From: Streptomyces caeruleatus
GTDB taxonomy: Bacteria; Actinomycetota; Actinomycetes; Streptomycetales; Streptomycetaceae
Length of the DNA: 64,000 nucleotides
NCBI RefSeq assembly: GCF_001514235.1
Contig: NZ_KQ948940.1
Location: 124,001 to 188,000, forward strand
Direction of reading: 5' to 3'
In this document: positions 7,112 to 15,864 of the stretch, one piece after another
Numbering within the stretch: the first letter of the stretch is position 1
Layout: every line of letters starts with the position of its first letter
Notes under the pieces: generated by a model
Told to the model about the DNA's origin: nothing
Database searches by the model: none
What the model saw: the letters and a program-made list of their open reading frames with translations, nothing else
Translations under genes and position numbers: made by a program

Positions 7112-8413
7112 ATGGGGCGCACTGCGGAAGCGGCCGAGGCGAACGCGTCGGAGAAGGTGCGTGCGTCGGGCGGGGCGGGTGAGCTGGGCGGGCGGAGTTC
7201 GTCGGGCGGTTCGGGCGGGTCCGCCGGGTCCGCCGGGTCCGCCGGTTCGGCCGGGTCCGATGGGTCCGCCGGGTCCGCCGGTTCTGCCGGGTCCGCCGGT
7301 TCGGCCGGGTCCGATGGGTACGCAGGGTCCGCCGGTTCTGCCGGGTCCGATGGGTACGCAGGGTCCGCCGGTTCAGCCGGGTCCGCCGGTTCAGCCGGGT
7401 CCGATGGGTCGGCCGGGTCCGATGGGCCGGACCGGCCGAAGAAGGGGCACCGCGCCCACAGACTGCGACGGGCCTTCCTCGCCACCCTGATCACCGGTGC
7501 CGTGGTCGTCCCGCTGTCCGGTGCCACGCGCCCCGAGATACCGGCTCCGGCCCCGGCCGCTGTCGCCACCCCGGTGACGGCGGCGACGCTGGACGAGACG
7601 TACGCCGCGAATCGGGTGAACGCCGCCGAGGCGTCTCGTATGGCCGCGGCCCACGGTGACCGTGAACGCGCCACCGCGGACCGTGCGATGGCCGACCCGG
7701 CCCGTCACTTCCTCTCCTTCGACGGCCGCGGCGCCGGCCTGGCGACGGAGGTCTTCGGCGACCTGGCGCGGGCCGACCGTGTCGCGGTGCTGGTTCCGGG
7801 CTCCGACACCTCCATCGACACGTACGACCGTTTCCGCGACGCCGCCCGCGCCCTGCACGAGCGGCTCACCCGACAGGCCCCGCAAGGCACGCGCACCGCG
7901 GTGGTGGCCTGGCTCGGCTACCAGACACCGGCCACGGTCAGCACCACGGTCACGACGCCGGCCCGGGCCGAGGAAGCGGCCCCGAAGCTCCGGGAGTTCG
8001 TACGGCAGCTGCGTGCCGTCACGGCCGGCCAGGGGGCGCGCATCTCCCTCCTGTGCCACTCCTACGGCTCGGTGGTCTGCGGACGCGCCGCCTCCCACGT
8101 CGCCGTGGACGACATCGCCCTGGTCGGCAGCCCCGGCACCGGCGCCGACACCGCCGCGGCCCTGCACACCCCGGCCCGCGTCTGGGCGGCCCGCGGCAGC
8201 GACGACTGGGTGGCGGAGGTGCCGCACGTCCGGCTCGACCTGCTCGGCACGACGGTCGGTTTCGGCACCGACCCGGTCTCCCCGTCCTTCGGCGCCCGGG
8301 TCTTCGCGGCGGGCGCGGGCGGTCACAGCGACTACTTCAGGCCGGGTTCGACCTCGCTGGCGAACCTGACTCGCATCGTCCTCGGCGAGACTCCGGAGGC
8401 ATCCCATGGCTGA
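7112..8413 (+). CDS. DUF1023 alpha/beta hydrolase, membrane-anchored or secreted, with Gly-Ser-Ala repeat region
   Basis: A 433-residue protein in three parts: a low-complexity (GSA)n stretch at about residues 29-105, one hydrophobic segment (RAFLATLITGAVVVPLSGA, about 119-138) after a basic KKGHRAHRLRR stretch, and a DUF1023 hydrolase domain. The last shows VAVLVPGSDTSIDTYDRF, the nucleophile elbow LLCHSYGSVVCGRAA and a late AGGHSDYF that would supply the catalytic His. The basic stretch before the single helix suggests the repeat is cytoplasmic and the hydrolase outside. DUF1023 substrates are unknown. It starts a run of overlapping genes through 11698, so it is probably co-transcribed with the acyltransferase and the first two-component system. 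Confidence 0.8.
   Translation: MGRTAEAAEANASEKVRASGGAGELGGRSSSGGSGGSAGSAGSAGSAGSDGSAGSAGSAGSAGSAGSDGYAGSAGSAGSDGYAGSAGSAGSAGSAGSDGSAGSDGPDRPKKGHRAHRLRRAFLATLITGAVVVPLSGATRPEIPAPAPAAVATPVTAATLDETYAANRVNAAEASRMAAAHGDRERATADRAMADPARHFLSFDGRGAGLATEVFGDLARADRVAVLVPGSDTSIDTYDRFRDAARALHERLTRQAPQGTRTAVVAWLGYQTPATVSTTVTTPARAEEAAPKLREFVRQLRAVTAGQGARISLLCHSYGSVVCGRAASHVAVDDIALVGSPGTGADTAAALHTPARVWAARGSDDWVAEVPHVRLDLLGTTVGFGTDPVSPSFGARVFAAGAGGHSDYFRPGSTSLANLTRIVLGETPEASHG
7205..7425 (+). repeat. 9-bp in-frame minisatellite (GGGTCCGCC-type) in the DUF1023 gene
   Basis: About 24 units of GGGTCCGCC with TCG, TCT, GAT and TAC variants encode GSA/GSD/GYA. Variation is mostly at the third base of Gly and Ser codons in the gene's frame, showing that this is the translated frame. 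The +1 frame happens to read as collagen-like G-P-P and G-P-M triplets. Confidence 0.9.
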
Positions 8414-9668
8414 GTCCACAGCGTCCCTGTCGTCCCTGTCGTCCCCGTCGCCCCCGTCGTCCCCGTCGTCCCTGTGGACGGGCGTGCGGCAGGGCGCCGC
8501 GCGTGTCGACGCAGCCACCCCCGCCGGACGGGACCGGGCCGTCGACGCCCTGCGGGCCTTCGCCATCCTCGGCGTGGTCCTTGGCCACTGGCTGGTCACG
8601 GCCCTGGTGGCGGGCGGTGACGGAACCGGCCTGCACACCGCGAGCCCGCTGCGGCACATGCCCTGGCTGGCCCCGATCTCCTGGGTCTTCCAGACGCTCG
8701 CCGTGTTCTTCCTGGTCGGCGGCCATGTCGCGACCCGCGGCTACTCCTCGGCCCGGGCGCGCGGGACAACGTACGGACAGTGGCTGAGGTCCCGGCTGTC
8801 CCGCCTGTTCAAACCGGTGGCGGCCGTCCTCATCCTGTGGACAGCGGCGTCGGCTCTGCTGTTCGTGTCCGGCACGGACGTCGACACGATCCACACCCTG
8901 GCCGAACTGGCCCTGTCCCCCCTGTGGTTCCTGCTGGTCTTCGCGGCGCTGACGGCGGCGACGCCTCTCCTGCTGCGGCTCAACCCTCTGTGGCCCCTGG
9001 CCGTCGTCCTCCATGTGGACCTCCTCCGCTTCGGACTGGGCGCCCCCGCCTGGCTCGGCTGGGTGAACGTGGCGGCCGGCTGGCTCGTGCCGTACACCCT
9101 GGGCGCGGCCTGGACCCGCGGTGAGCTGGAGCGCCGTCGCGCGGGCTGGATCCTGCTGACAGGCGGCGCGGCGGCGACGGCCGCGCTGGTCGCCTGGGCG
9201 GGCTATCCGGCGTCGATGGTCGGCGTCCCCGGCGCGGGCATCTCCAACCTCAACCCGCCGACGCTGGCCGCCGTGGCCTTCGGCCTGGCCCAGTGCGGCC
9301 TGGCCCTGCTGCTGCGCGAACCCCTGCGCCGTGCGATGAGCCGTCCACTTGCCTGGGCGGCGGTGGCCCTGCTCAACCTCTCCGCGATGACGATCTTCCT
9401 CTGGCACCAGACGGCCCTGATGGCCACCACGGCCACGCTCCTGCCGACGGGTCACCTGCCCGGCCTGCACACCGCCCCCGAGAACCTGGGCTGGGTGGCG
9501 GCCCGGCTGGCCTGGCTGCCGCTGTTCACCCTGGCCCTGGCCCTGTGCTGGACGGCGTTCCGCGGCTACGAACAGGGTCCTCGCCGTTCGACCGGCCGCC
9601 GGTCCAGGATCGTCCGGTCCCGCCCGACCGCTCGCGCGAGTGACGTGAAGGAACACCACCATGCCTAG
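8406..9668 (+). CDS. Acyltransferase family 3 integral membrane protein
   Basis: A 420-residue polytopic membrane protein of the Acyltransferase_3 (OafA/YrhL-like) group, which move acyl groups onto sugars, lipids or other envelope molecules. The N-terminal signature RDRAVDALRAFAILGVVLGHWL places Arg/Asp and the catalytic-type His in TM1; about ten hydrophobic segments follow. Residues 6-22 are a Ser/Leu/Pro run from a 9-bp DNA repeat (8421-8474). The start overlaps the previous stop by 8 bp and its own end overlaps the kinase gene by 8 bp, arguing for one operon. The acceptor is unknown. Confidence 0.8.
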   Translation: MAESTASLSSLSSPSPPSSPSSLWTGVRQGAARVDAATPAGRDRAVDALRAFAILGVVLGHWLVTALVAGGDGTGLHTASPLRHMPWLAPISWVFQTLAVFFLVGGHVATRGYSSARARGTTYGQWLRSRLSRLFKPVAAVLILWTAASALLFVSGTDVDTIHTLAELALSPLWFLLVFAALTAATPLLLRLNPLWPLAVVLHVDLLRFGLGAPAWLGWVNVAAGWLVPYTLGAAWTRGELERRRAGWILLTGGAAATAALVAWAGYPASMVGVPGAGISNLNPPTLAAVAFGLAQCGLALLLREPLRRAMSRPLAWAAVALLNLSAMTIFLWHQTALMATTATLLPTGHLPGLHTAPENLGWVAARLAWLPLFTLALALCWTAFRGYEQGPRRSTGRRSRIVRSRPTARASDVKEHHHA

Positions 9669-11007
9669 GGTTGGACACGTGACGGAGACGGGGACCCGGC
9701 GCTCGTTCGCGAGCCGAGTGCGGCGCTGGCTGCGCGTACTGCGCGACGACCTGTGGACCCTCAGGGCGGATCCGCTGCCCCGCTTCGAGCGGTTGCGGTG
9801 GCTGCCGCACGCCGTGCTGTGCCTGGCCGCGCTCGGCATCACCATCGGCGACACGGCACAGCTCCAGGACAACGGGCGGCTGGTCTTCGGGCTGGCCTTC
9901 CCGATCGCGGTCGCGCAGGGCGGCGCGGTGGTGCTCGCCCTGCGGCGGCCCATCCCGGCCTGGTGGCTGTCGCTGGCGGCCACCCTGCTCGGGGCCCTCG
10001 CGGTGCGGCAGCGGCTGCTGGCGGGGGACGCGCACGATTTCACCTGGCCGTGGACGGCGGGCGGGCTCATCGCGCACCTCGTCGTGCTGCTGCTGCTCGC
10101 CCTGCGCGTGCCCGCGCGGGTGGCGGCCGAGGCACTCGCCCTGTCCCTGCTGGTCACCTATGTCCTGCAGAACATCGTGGGTGCGCCGGAACAGCAGGGC
10201 ACCGCGGTGCTCGCCATCCTGCTGTTCGCGGTCGCTGCGGCGCTCGGCATGGCGCTGCGCGGTCGCCGGGAAGCCAAGGCCGAACTCGGCCGGCAGACCA
10301 CGATCACCGCCGAGGAGCGGGCCCGGCGCACCCTGCTGGAGGAGCGTGCCAACATCGCCCGCGAACTGCACGACGTGGTCGCCCACCACATGTCGGTGAT
10401 CTCCATCCAGGCCCAGGTGGCCCCGCATCTGGTGGAGAACCCCTCCGAGGAGCTGAAGGAGAACCTCGCGGGCATCCGGCAGAACGCCCTGGACGCGCTC
10501 ACCGAACTGCGCCATGTGCTGGGCGTCCTGCGCTCCGAGAACCGCGAGGACCCCTACGGCCTCGGCGAACCCGGCACCGGAACCGCCCCCGACGCCCCCC
10601 AGCCCATGCTGGACCGGCTCGACGCCCTCATCGACAACACCCGTGCCGCCGGACTGGACGTCGTCACCGACGTCAGCGGCGAGGCGCCCCCCTACCCCAC
10701 GGGGGTGGAGCTGTCCGCGTACCGGATCGTCCAGGAGGCGCTCAGCAACGCGCTGCGGCACGCGCCGGGATCGGAGGTACGCGTCGAGATCTCCCACGAC
10801 TTCCACGGGCTGCGTCTGGGCGTCGTCAACTCCCCTCCGCAATGGACCGTGCCACCCTCCCCCGGTGCGGGACACGGCCTGCTGGGCATGCGCGAGCGAG
10901 CGACGATGCTGGGTGGCCACCTCACCGCGGCCCCCACGGAGCAGGGCGGTTTCGCCATCTCGGCCTTCCTCCCGCGGGGCGACACCCCGCCGACCGTCCA
11001 CCCCTGA
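9661..11007 (+). CDS. Sensor histidine kinase, HisKA_3 (NarL/DesK-type), system 1
   Basis: A 448-residue membrane kinase with about five or six N-terminal transmembrane segments, no extracytoplasmic sensor domain of note, then a HisKA_3 dimerisation helix with phospho-acceptor His237 in ARELHDVVAHHMSVISIQ. The HATPase_c domain shows ELSAYRIVQEALSNALRHA (N-box) and GAGHGLLGMRERA (G-box). The intramembrane layout suggests it reads membrane or envelope state. The ATG at 9661 overlaps the acyltransferase stop; a GTG at 9679 is an alternative. It pairs with the response regulator at 11024 and is a close paralogue of the kinase at 11865. Confidence 0.92.
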   Translation: MPRVGHVTETGTRRSFASRVRRWLRVLRDDLWTLRADPLPRFERLRWLPHAVLCLAALGITIGDTAQLQDNGRLVFGLAFPIAVAQGGAVVLALRRPIPAWWLSLAATLLGALAVRQRLLAGDAHDFTWPWTAGGLIAHLVVLLLLALRVPARVAAEALALSLLVTYVLQNIVGAPEQQGTAVLAILLFAVAAALGMALRGRREAKAELGRQTTITAEERARRTLLEERANIARELHDVVAHHMSVISIQAQVAPHLVENPSEELKENLAGIRQNALDALTELRHVLGVLRSENREDPYGLGEPGTGTAPDAPQPMLDRLDALIDNTRAAGLDVVTDVSGEAPPYPTGVELSAYRIVQEALSNALRHAPGSEVRVEISHDFHGLRLGVVNSPPQWTVPPSPGAGHGLLGMRERATMLGGHLTAAPTEQGGFAISAFLPRGDTPPTVHP

Positions 11008-11023
11008 CAGGAGAACCGACCCC

Positions 11024-11698
11024 ATGACGAGCAGCCCCATCCGCGTACTCATCGCCGACGACCAGCAGATGGTCCGGCAGGGATTCACCGTGCTGCTCAA
11101 CACCAAGCCCGACATCGACGTGGTCGGCCAGGCGGTCGACGGCCTGGACGCGGTCGAGAAGGTCGCCGAGCTCACCCCCGACGTCGTCCTGATGGACATC
11201 CGGATGCCCGAGCTCGGCGGCATCGAGGCCACCCGCCGCATCACCACGGCGACACCGCAGATCAAGGTGCTGGTGCTGACCACCTTCGACCTCGACGAGT
11301 ACGTGTACGAGGCGCTGCGCGCGGGCGCCTCGGGGTTTCTGCTGAAGGACGCCTCCGCCGACCAGCTGGCCGAGGCGGTCCGGGTCGTGGCGGCCGGCGA
11401 CGCCCTCCTCGCGCCGGGCATCACCCGCCGTCTGATCACCGAGTTCTCCCGCCTGGACAAGCGGCCCCGGGCCCCGTTGAAGCAGCGGGTCGGTGAGCTG
11501 ACCGAACGCGAGACGGAGGTGCTCGCACTGATCGCGCAGGGCCTGTCGAACGCGGAGATCGCCGAGCGCCTGGTCGTGGCCGAGCAGACCGTGAAGACCC
11601 ATGTGGGCCGGATCCTGGTGAAGCTGGGGCTGCGGGACCGGACGCAGGCGGCGGTGTTCGCGTTCGAGTCGGGTCTGGTGCGGCCGTCGGGACGCTGA
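11024..11698 (+). CDS. NarL/LuxR-family response regulator, system 1
   Basis: A 224-residue regulator. The receiver domain holds the acidic pocket ADDQ, phospho-acceptor Asp58 in VVLMDIRMPE, and the switch Thr and Lys in VLTTFDLDEY and GFLLKDAS. The C-terminal LuxR-type helix-turn-helix reads LTERETEVLALIAQGLSNAE then IAERLVVAEQTVKTHVGRIL. It follows its kinase by 16 bp with an AGGAGA site at 11009. The candidate binding sites are the 19-bp motifs at 6985 and 11780. Confidence 0.95.
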   Translation: MTSSPIRVLIADDQQMVRQGFTVLLNTKPDIDVVGQAVDGLDAVEKVAELTPDVVLMDIRMPELGGIEATRRITTATPQIKVLVLTTFDLDEYVYEALRAGASGFLLKDASADQLAEAVRVVAAGDALLAPGITRRLITEFSRLDKRPRAPLKQRVGELTERETEVLALIAQGLSNAEIAERLVVAEQTVKTHVGRILVKLGLRDRTQAAVFAFESGLVRPSGR

Positions 11699-11710
11699 GC
11701 GCGGTCCCCG

Positions 11711-11752
11711 CCGTCGCGTCGCGGCCGTCGCGTCGCGGCCGTCGCGTCCCGG
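11711..11752 (+). repeat. 14-bp tandem repeat, three units, intergenic
   Basis: CCGTCGCGTCGCGG twice, then CCGTCGCGTCCCGG, between the two two-component operons. It has no coding role and may be a slippage product. Confidence 0.85.
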
Positions 11753-11779
11753 CCGTCACATCCGGTGCCACCAGCGGCG

Positions 11780-11798
11780 ATACCCGTAGTACCTGAGA
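11780..11798 (+). promoter_or_regulatory. Shared upstream motif, copy B
   Basis: ATACCCGTAGTACCTGAGA, 67 bp upstream of the second histidine kinase gene. One base differs from copy A at 6985. A shorter match, ATACCTGAG, occurs at 2842-2850 upstream of kynA and may be chance. Confidence 0.5.
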
Positions 11799-11864
11799 TG
11801 GACCTGCGGGAACCCCTCTCACTGGGGACGACCGCGACACCGCCTTGCGCCTACCGTTCTGTAC

Positions 11865-13199
11865 GTGACCGAGACGACTCACATGCAGACACCGCCACCG
11901 GGGGACGGGGCCAAGCCGCGCAGCCCGGAGTTCCGGCTGGCCGCGGACGCCCTGCAAGGGCTGCGGCAGGACCTGTTCCACGACGCGTTCGCCTACCGTC
12001 CGCTGCAGCGCATGCGGGTGGACGGCCCGCTGACCCGCCGACTGCCCGGCCGTCTGCGTGAGTACGCGGCCTGGACACCGCACGCCGTGATCGCCACGGC
12101 GGCCCTGTTCACCCTGTTCATCGGCAGTGTCGACACCAACGGGCCGGCCCTGCTGGTGGGGCCCCTCTGCGCGATCCCGATTCTGCTGACCATGGCGCGG
12201 CCCGTCGGAGCGTTCTGGCTGTCCATGGCCGCCACCCCGATCGTCGCGGTGATCGGCGGCGCGGGCGAATGGCCGTGGATGCCGGGCAGCCTCGCCTGCC
12301 ACCTGACCGTGCTGACCGTCGTGGCCGTTCGCACCAGGCCCCGCACGGCGGTGTGGATGTGGGGGGTGACGGGGGCGTACGGCCTCCTGGCGGACGCCGG
12401 TGTCGGCGGTGGCTACTACGGCACCAACACCGGCCCCATGATGGTCATCTCCACGATGGTCCTCCTCGTCGTCGCCCTCTGGCACATACGCCGCGACGCC
12501 CGGCAGGAGGTCACCGCCCAGCTGACCGTGACCGCGCAGGAGCGCTCCAAGCGGACCCTGCTGGAGGAGCGTACGACGATCGCGCGGGAGCTGCACGACG
12601 TGGTCGCCCACCACATGTCGGTCGTCGCCATCCAGGCGGAGGCCGCCCCCTACCGGGTGGAGAACCCGCCGCCGGAGCTGGAGCGGGCCTTCGTCACCAT
12701 CCGGGAGAACGCGGTGGCGGCGCTCACCGAACTGCGCCGCATCCTGGGCGTCGTCCGCGCCGAGGACTACGAGGCCCCGGACGCCCCGCAGCCCACCCTC
12801 GCCGACCTGGACGCGCTGCTGGCGAACGTGCGGGACGCGGGACTGACCGTCGAGAAGACGACGACCGGCGCGGTCCGCGAGCTGCCGCCGGGCGTGGAGC
12901 TGTCGGCGTACCGGATCGTGCAGGAGGCGCTCAGCAACAGCCTGCGGCACGCGCCCGGCGCGAGTGCCCGGGTGGAGATCGGGTACGTGCTCGGTGGCCT
13001 CGGACTGCGCATAGTCAGCGGCCCGCCGCCCGCGCCGGCCCTGGTGAAGCCCTCACCGGGTGCGGGGCACGGCATCACCGGGATGCGGGAGCGCGTCACG
13101 ATGCTGGGCGGCGAGATGACGGCGGGCCGGACGGAGGACGGCGGCTATGAGGTGGCCGTGTTCCTGCCGGTCGTGACGACGACAGAGGACGGCTCATGA
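11865..13199 (+). CDS. Sensor histidine kinase, HisKA_3 type, system 2
   Basis: A 444-residue kinase with the same architecture as the one at 9661: multi-pass N-terminal membrane region, HisKA_3 helix with His244 in ARELHDVVAHHMSVVAIQ, then HATPase_c (ELSAYRIVQEALSNSLRHA and GAGHGITGMRERV). High similarity to its neighbour from the kinase core onward and weaker similarity in the membrane part suggest a tandem duplication followed by sensor divergence. It starts with GTG (an ATG at 11883 is possible). Its stop overlaps the regulator start by 4 bp. Confidence 0.92.
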   Translation: MTETTHMQTPPPGDGAKPRSPEFRLAADALQGLRQDLFHDAFAYRPLQRMRVDGPLTRRLPGRLREYAAWTPHAVIATAALFTLFIGSVDTNGPALLVGPLCAIPILLTMARPVGAFWLSMAATPIVAVIGGAGEWPWMPGSLACHLTVLTVVAVRTRPRTAVWMWGVTGAYGLLADAGVGGGYYGTNTGPMMVISTMVLLVVALWHIRRDARQEVTAQLTVTAQERSKRTLLEERTTIARELHDVVAHHMSVVAIQAEAAPYRVENPPPELERAFVTIRENAVAALTELRRILGVVRAEDYEAPDAPQPTLADLDALLANVRDAGLTVEKTTTGAVRELPPGVELSAYRIVQEALSNSLRHAPGASARVEIGYVLGGLGLRIVSGPPPAPALVKPSPGAGHGITGMRERVTMLGGEMTAGRTEDGGYEVAVFLPVVTTTEDGS

Positions 13200-13861
13200 C
13201 CATCCGCGTGCTGATCGCGGACGACCAGATGATGGTGCGCGAGGGCTTCTCGGTCCTGCTGAACGCGATGCCGGACATCGAGGTCGTCGGCGAGGCGGTC
13301 AACGGCCGGGAAGCGGTGGACCGGGTCCGTGAACTCTCCCCCGACATCGTGCTGATGGACATCCGCATGCCGGAGCTGAACGGCATCGAGGCGACCCGCG
13401 AGATCGTCGCGGCCGACAGCACGTCCAAGGTGCTGGTGCTGACCACCTTCGACCTCGACGAGTACGTGTACCAGGCGCTGCGCGCGGGAGCCTCCGGCTT
13501 CCTGCTGAAGGACGCCTCGGCCCGCCAGCTCGCCGACGGGGTCAGGGTGGTGGCGGCCGGCGAGGCCCTTCTCGCGCCCTCCGTCACCCGACGCCTGATC
13601 ACGGAGTTCTCCAAGCTGTCCGACTCCCCCCGTCTGATGTCCTCCGCGCACGCGGCGTACGGGGATCTGACCGAGCGGGAGACCGAGGTGCTGGTGCTGA
13701 TCGCGCAGGGCCTGTCGAACTCGGAGATAGCCGAGCGGCTGGTGGTCGCCGAGTCGACGATCAAGACCCACGTCAGCCGGATCCTGGTGAAGCTGGGGCT
13801 GCGGGACCGTACGCAGGCGGCGGTGTTCGCGTACGAGGCACGGTTGGTCACACCGGGCTGA
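13196..13861 (+). CDS. NarL/LuxR-family response regulator, system 2
   Basis: A 221-residue partner of the kinase at 11865, joined by an ATGA overlap. The receiver has Asp55 in IVLMDIRMPELNG and the conserved VLTTFDLDEYVYQALRAGAS segment; the LuxR-type DNA-binding domain ends EIAERLVVAESTIKTHVSRI. The recognition helix region (VVAESTIKTHVSRILVKLGL) differs from system 1 (VVAEQTVKTHVGRILVKLGL) at only three positions. The two regulators may therefore bind overlapping sites. Confidence 0.95.
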   Translation: MTIRVLIADDQMMVREGFSVLLNAMPDIEVVGEAVNGREAVDRVRELSPDIVLMDIRMPELNGIEATREIVAADSTSKVLVLTTFDLDEYVYQALRAGASGFLLKDASARQLADGVRVVAAGEALLAPSVTRRLITEFSKLSDSPRLMSSAHAAYGDLTERETEVLVLIAQGLSNSEIAERLVVAESTIKTHVSRILVKLGLRDRTQAAVFAYEARLVTPG

Positions 13862-13943
13862 GCGGATCCGCACCCGCCGACCGACCCGCGCCCACCGACC
13901 GACCCCCTGGTCAGGCAGGGGGAGCCCGGGCTAACGTCCGGAC

Positions 13944-15164
13944 ATGGCAGCTCCCTCCGCCCTCGCCTTCGACCCGTGGGACCCGGCGTTCCTGGCCGAC
14001 CCGTACCCCGCCTACGCGGAACTGCGTGCCCAGGGCCGGGTGCACCGCTACGAGCCCACGAACCAGTGGCTGGTCCCGCACCACGCGGACGTCTCGGCGT
14101 TGCTGCGCGACCGCCGCCTGGGCCGGACGTACCAGCACCGTTTCACCCACGACGACTTCGGACGGACCGCGCCCCCGCCGGAGCACGAGCCGTTCCACGT
14201 CCTCAACGACCACGGGATGCTCGACCTGGAGCCGCCGGACCACACCAGGATCCGACGGCTGGTGTCGAAGGCGTTCACGCCGCGCACGGTGGAGCGGCTG
14301 AAGCCGTATGTGCAGCAGCTGGCGGGTGAGCTGGTGTCCGGGCTGGTGGAGGCGGGCGGCGGCGACCTGCTGACGGACGTGGCGGAGCCCCTGCCGGTGG
14401 CGGTGATCGCCGAGATGCTGGGCATCCCCGAGTCGGACCGGGCCCCGCTCCGCCCCTGGTCGGCGGACATCTGCGGGATGTACGAGCTGAACCCGTCGCA
14501 GGAGACGGCGACGAAGGCGGTCCGGGCCTCGGTCGAGTTCTCGGAGTACCTCCGTGAGCTGATCGCGGCCCGCCGCAAGGAGCCGGGCGACGACCTGATC
14601 TCGGGCCTGATCGAGGCGCACGACGAGGGCGACCGCCTCACCGAGCAGGAGATGATCTCCACGGCCGTCCTCCTCCTCAACGCCGGCCACGAGGCCACGG
14701 TGAACGCCACGGTCAACGGCTGGTGGGCCCTGTTCCGCAACCCCGACCAGCTGACCGCCCTGCGCGCCGACCACTCCCTTGTCCCGTCGGCGATCGAGGA
14801 GCTGATGCGTTACGACACCCCGCTGCAGCTCTTCGAGCGGTGGGTGCTGGACGAGATCGAGATCGACGGGACGGTGATCCCGAGGGGCACGGAGATCGCG
14901 ATGCTGTTCGGCTCCGCGAACCACGACCCCGAGGTCTTCGACGCCCCCGACCGCCTCGACCTGACCCGCACGGAGAACCCGCACATCTCCTTCAGCGCCG
15001 GCATCCACTACTGCATCGGGGCTCCGCTGGCCCGCATCGAGCTGGCGGCGTCGATGACGGCGCTGCTGGAACAGGCGCCGACTCTGAGCTTGGCCGCCGA
15101 GCCGGAGCGGAAGCCGAACTTCGTGATCCGGGGGTTGGAGGGGCTGAGCGTTGAGGTTCGGTGA
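13944..15164 (+). CDS. Cytochrome P450
   Basis: A 406-residue soluble bacterial class I P450 that needs ferredoxin and ferredoxin reductase, neither of which is encoded nearby. The heme loop FSAGIHYCIGAPLAR carries the thiolate Cys357. The ExxR motif (EELMR) and the I-helix LLNAGHEATVN (acidic residue then Thr, for O2 activation) are intact, so it should be a working monooxygenase. The core position near purA and the two-component genes resembles what I remember for a CYP107-type gene in S. coelicolor; the substrate is unknown. It is monocistronic. Confidence 0.93.
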   Translation: MAAPSALAFDPWDPAFLADPYPAYAELRAQGRVHRYEPTNQWLVPHHADVSALLRDRRLGRTYQHRFTHDDFGRTAPPPEHEPFHVLNDHGMLDLEPPDHTRIRRLVSKAFTPRTVERLKPYVQQLAGELVSGLVEAGGGDLLTDVAEPLPVAVIAEMLGIPESDRAPLRPWSADICGMYELNPSQETATKAVRASVEFSEYLRELIAARRKEPGDDLISGLIEAHDEGDRLTEQEMISTAVLLLNAGHEATVNATVNGWWALFRNPDQLTALRADHSLVPSAIEELMRYDTPLQLFERWVLDEIEIDGTVIPRGTEIAMLFGSANHDPEVFDAPDRLDLTRTENPHISFSAGIHYCIGAPLARIELAASMTALLEQAPTLSLAAEPERKPNFVIRGLEGLSVEVR

Positions 15165-15251
15165 TCACCTGTTCGAGTGATCAGCGAGCGATTCCGAGCG
15201 GCCTTCACGAGTGTCTCGTCAAGCTGGTGCCCGCCTGCGAAGGGAGGCACC

Positions 15252-15854
15252 ATGACGGTTATGGCAGAGCGCGTGTTGCAGTCGCCCCAGATGTCGGTGG
15301 AAGAGTTCGAGAGGATCGCCGCTTTCGCGGCCAGGGAGACCGACGACGCCGTCAGGTTGGAGTTCATCAACGGACGGATCGGGGTCAAGAAGGTGGCCGA
15401 TGGCGACCACAACAGCGCTGTCGTGTGGCTGAACAAGCGCTGCTTGCGAGCGAGGCCGGACCTGGACGTGTACCAGGGGCAAGGACTGAGGGTGGAGAAG
15501 TACCGCGAGGGGCGGGCTGTTCCTGACGCGGTGGTCGTGCCCGAGGACTACTTCGCCGGGCACGGCCAGTGGGCCGATCCGAGCGGAGTGCTCCTGGTAC
15601 TTGAGGTCACGTCGTACGTCTCCGACACCGACAAGCGTGACCGCCAGGAGAAGCCGGTTGCCTACGGCGCCGCAGGTATCCCGTTCTACTTGTTGATCGA
15701 CCGGGACGCCTGCACGGCCAAGCTTTACAGCGATCCGGAACGGGATGTCGGGTACGGCAACTGCCGCACAGCACCCTTCGGTGTCCCGCTCGTAGTCCCG
15801 GAGCCCCTCGGCATCGAACTCGACACAGAGAAGCTCAAGCAGTACGTCGACTGA
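15252..15854 (+). CDS. Uma2 family (DUF820, PD-(D/E)XK fold) protein, copy 1
   Basis: A 200-residue member of the Uma2 family, restriction-endonuclease-like proteins that are abundant in Streptomyces and of uncertain role. The probable metal-binding acids are in AVPDAVVVPEDYF and LLVLEVTSYVSD, followed by KRDRQEKPVAYGAAGIPFYL and LLID, the classic end of the fold. The ATG at 15252 follows a GGGAGG site; a second ATG lies three codons later. It shares the MTxMAER N-terminus with the copy at 19057, and the two flank an ABC exporter. Confidence 0.85.
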   Translation: MTVMAERVLQSPQMSVEEFERIAAFAARETDDAVRLEFINGRIGVKKVADGDHNSAVVWLNKRCLRARPDLDVYQGQGLRVEKYREGRAVPDAVVVPEDYFAGHGQWADPSGVLLVLEVTSYVSDTDKRDRQEKPVAYGAAGIPFYLLIDRDACTAKLYSDPERDVGYGNCRTAPFGVPLVVPEPLGIELDTEKLKQYVD

Positions 15855-15864
15855 ACCGATCCCC

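Noticed and set aside
7161..7490. Open frame encoding collagen-like G-P-P/G-P-M triplets
   Set aside because: It lies wholly inside the DUF1023 gene in the +1 frame. Unit variation is silent in the GSA frame, and there is no ribosome site for the collagen frame.
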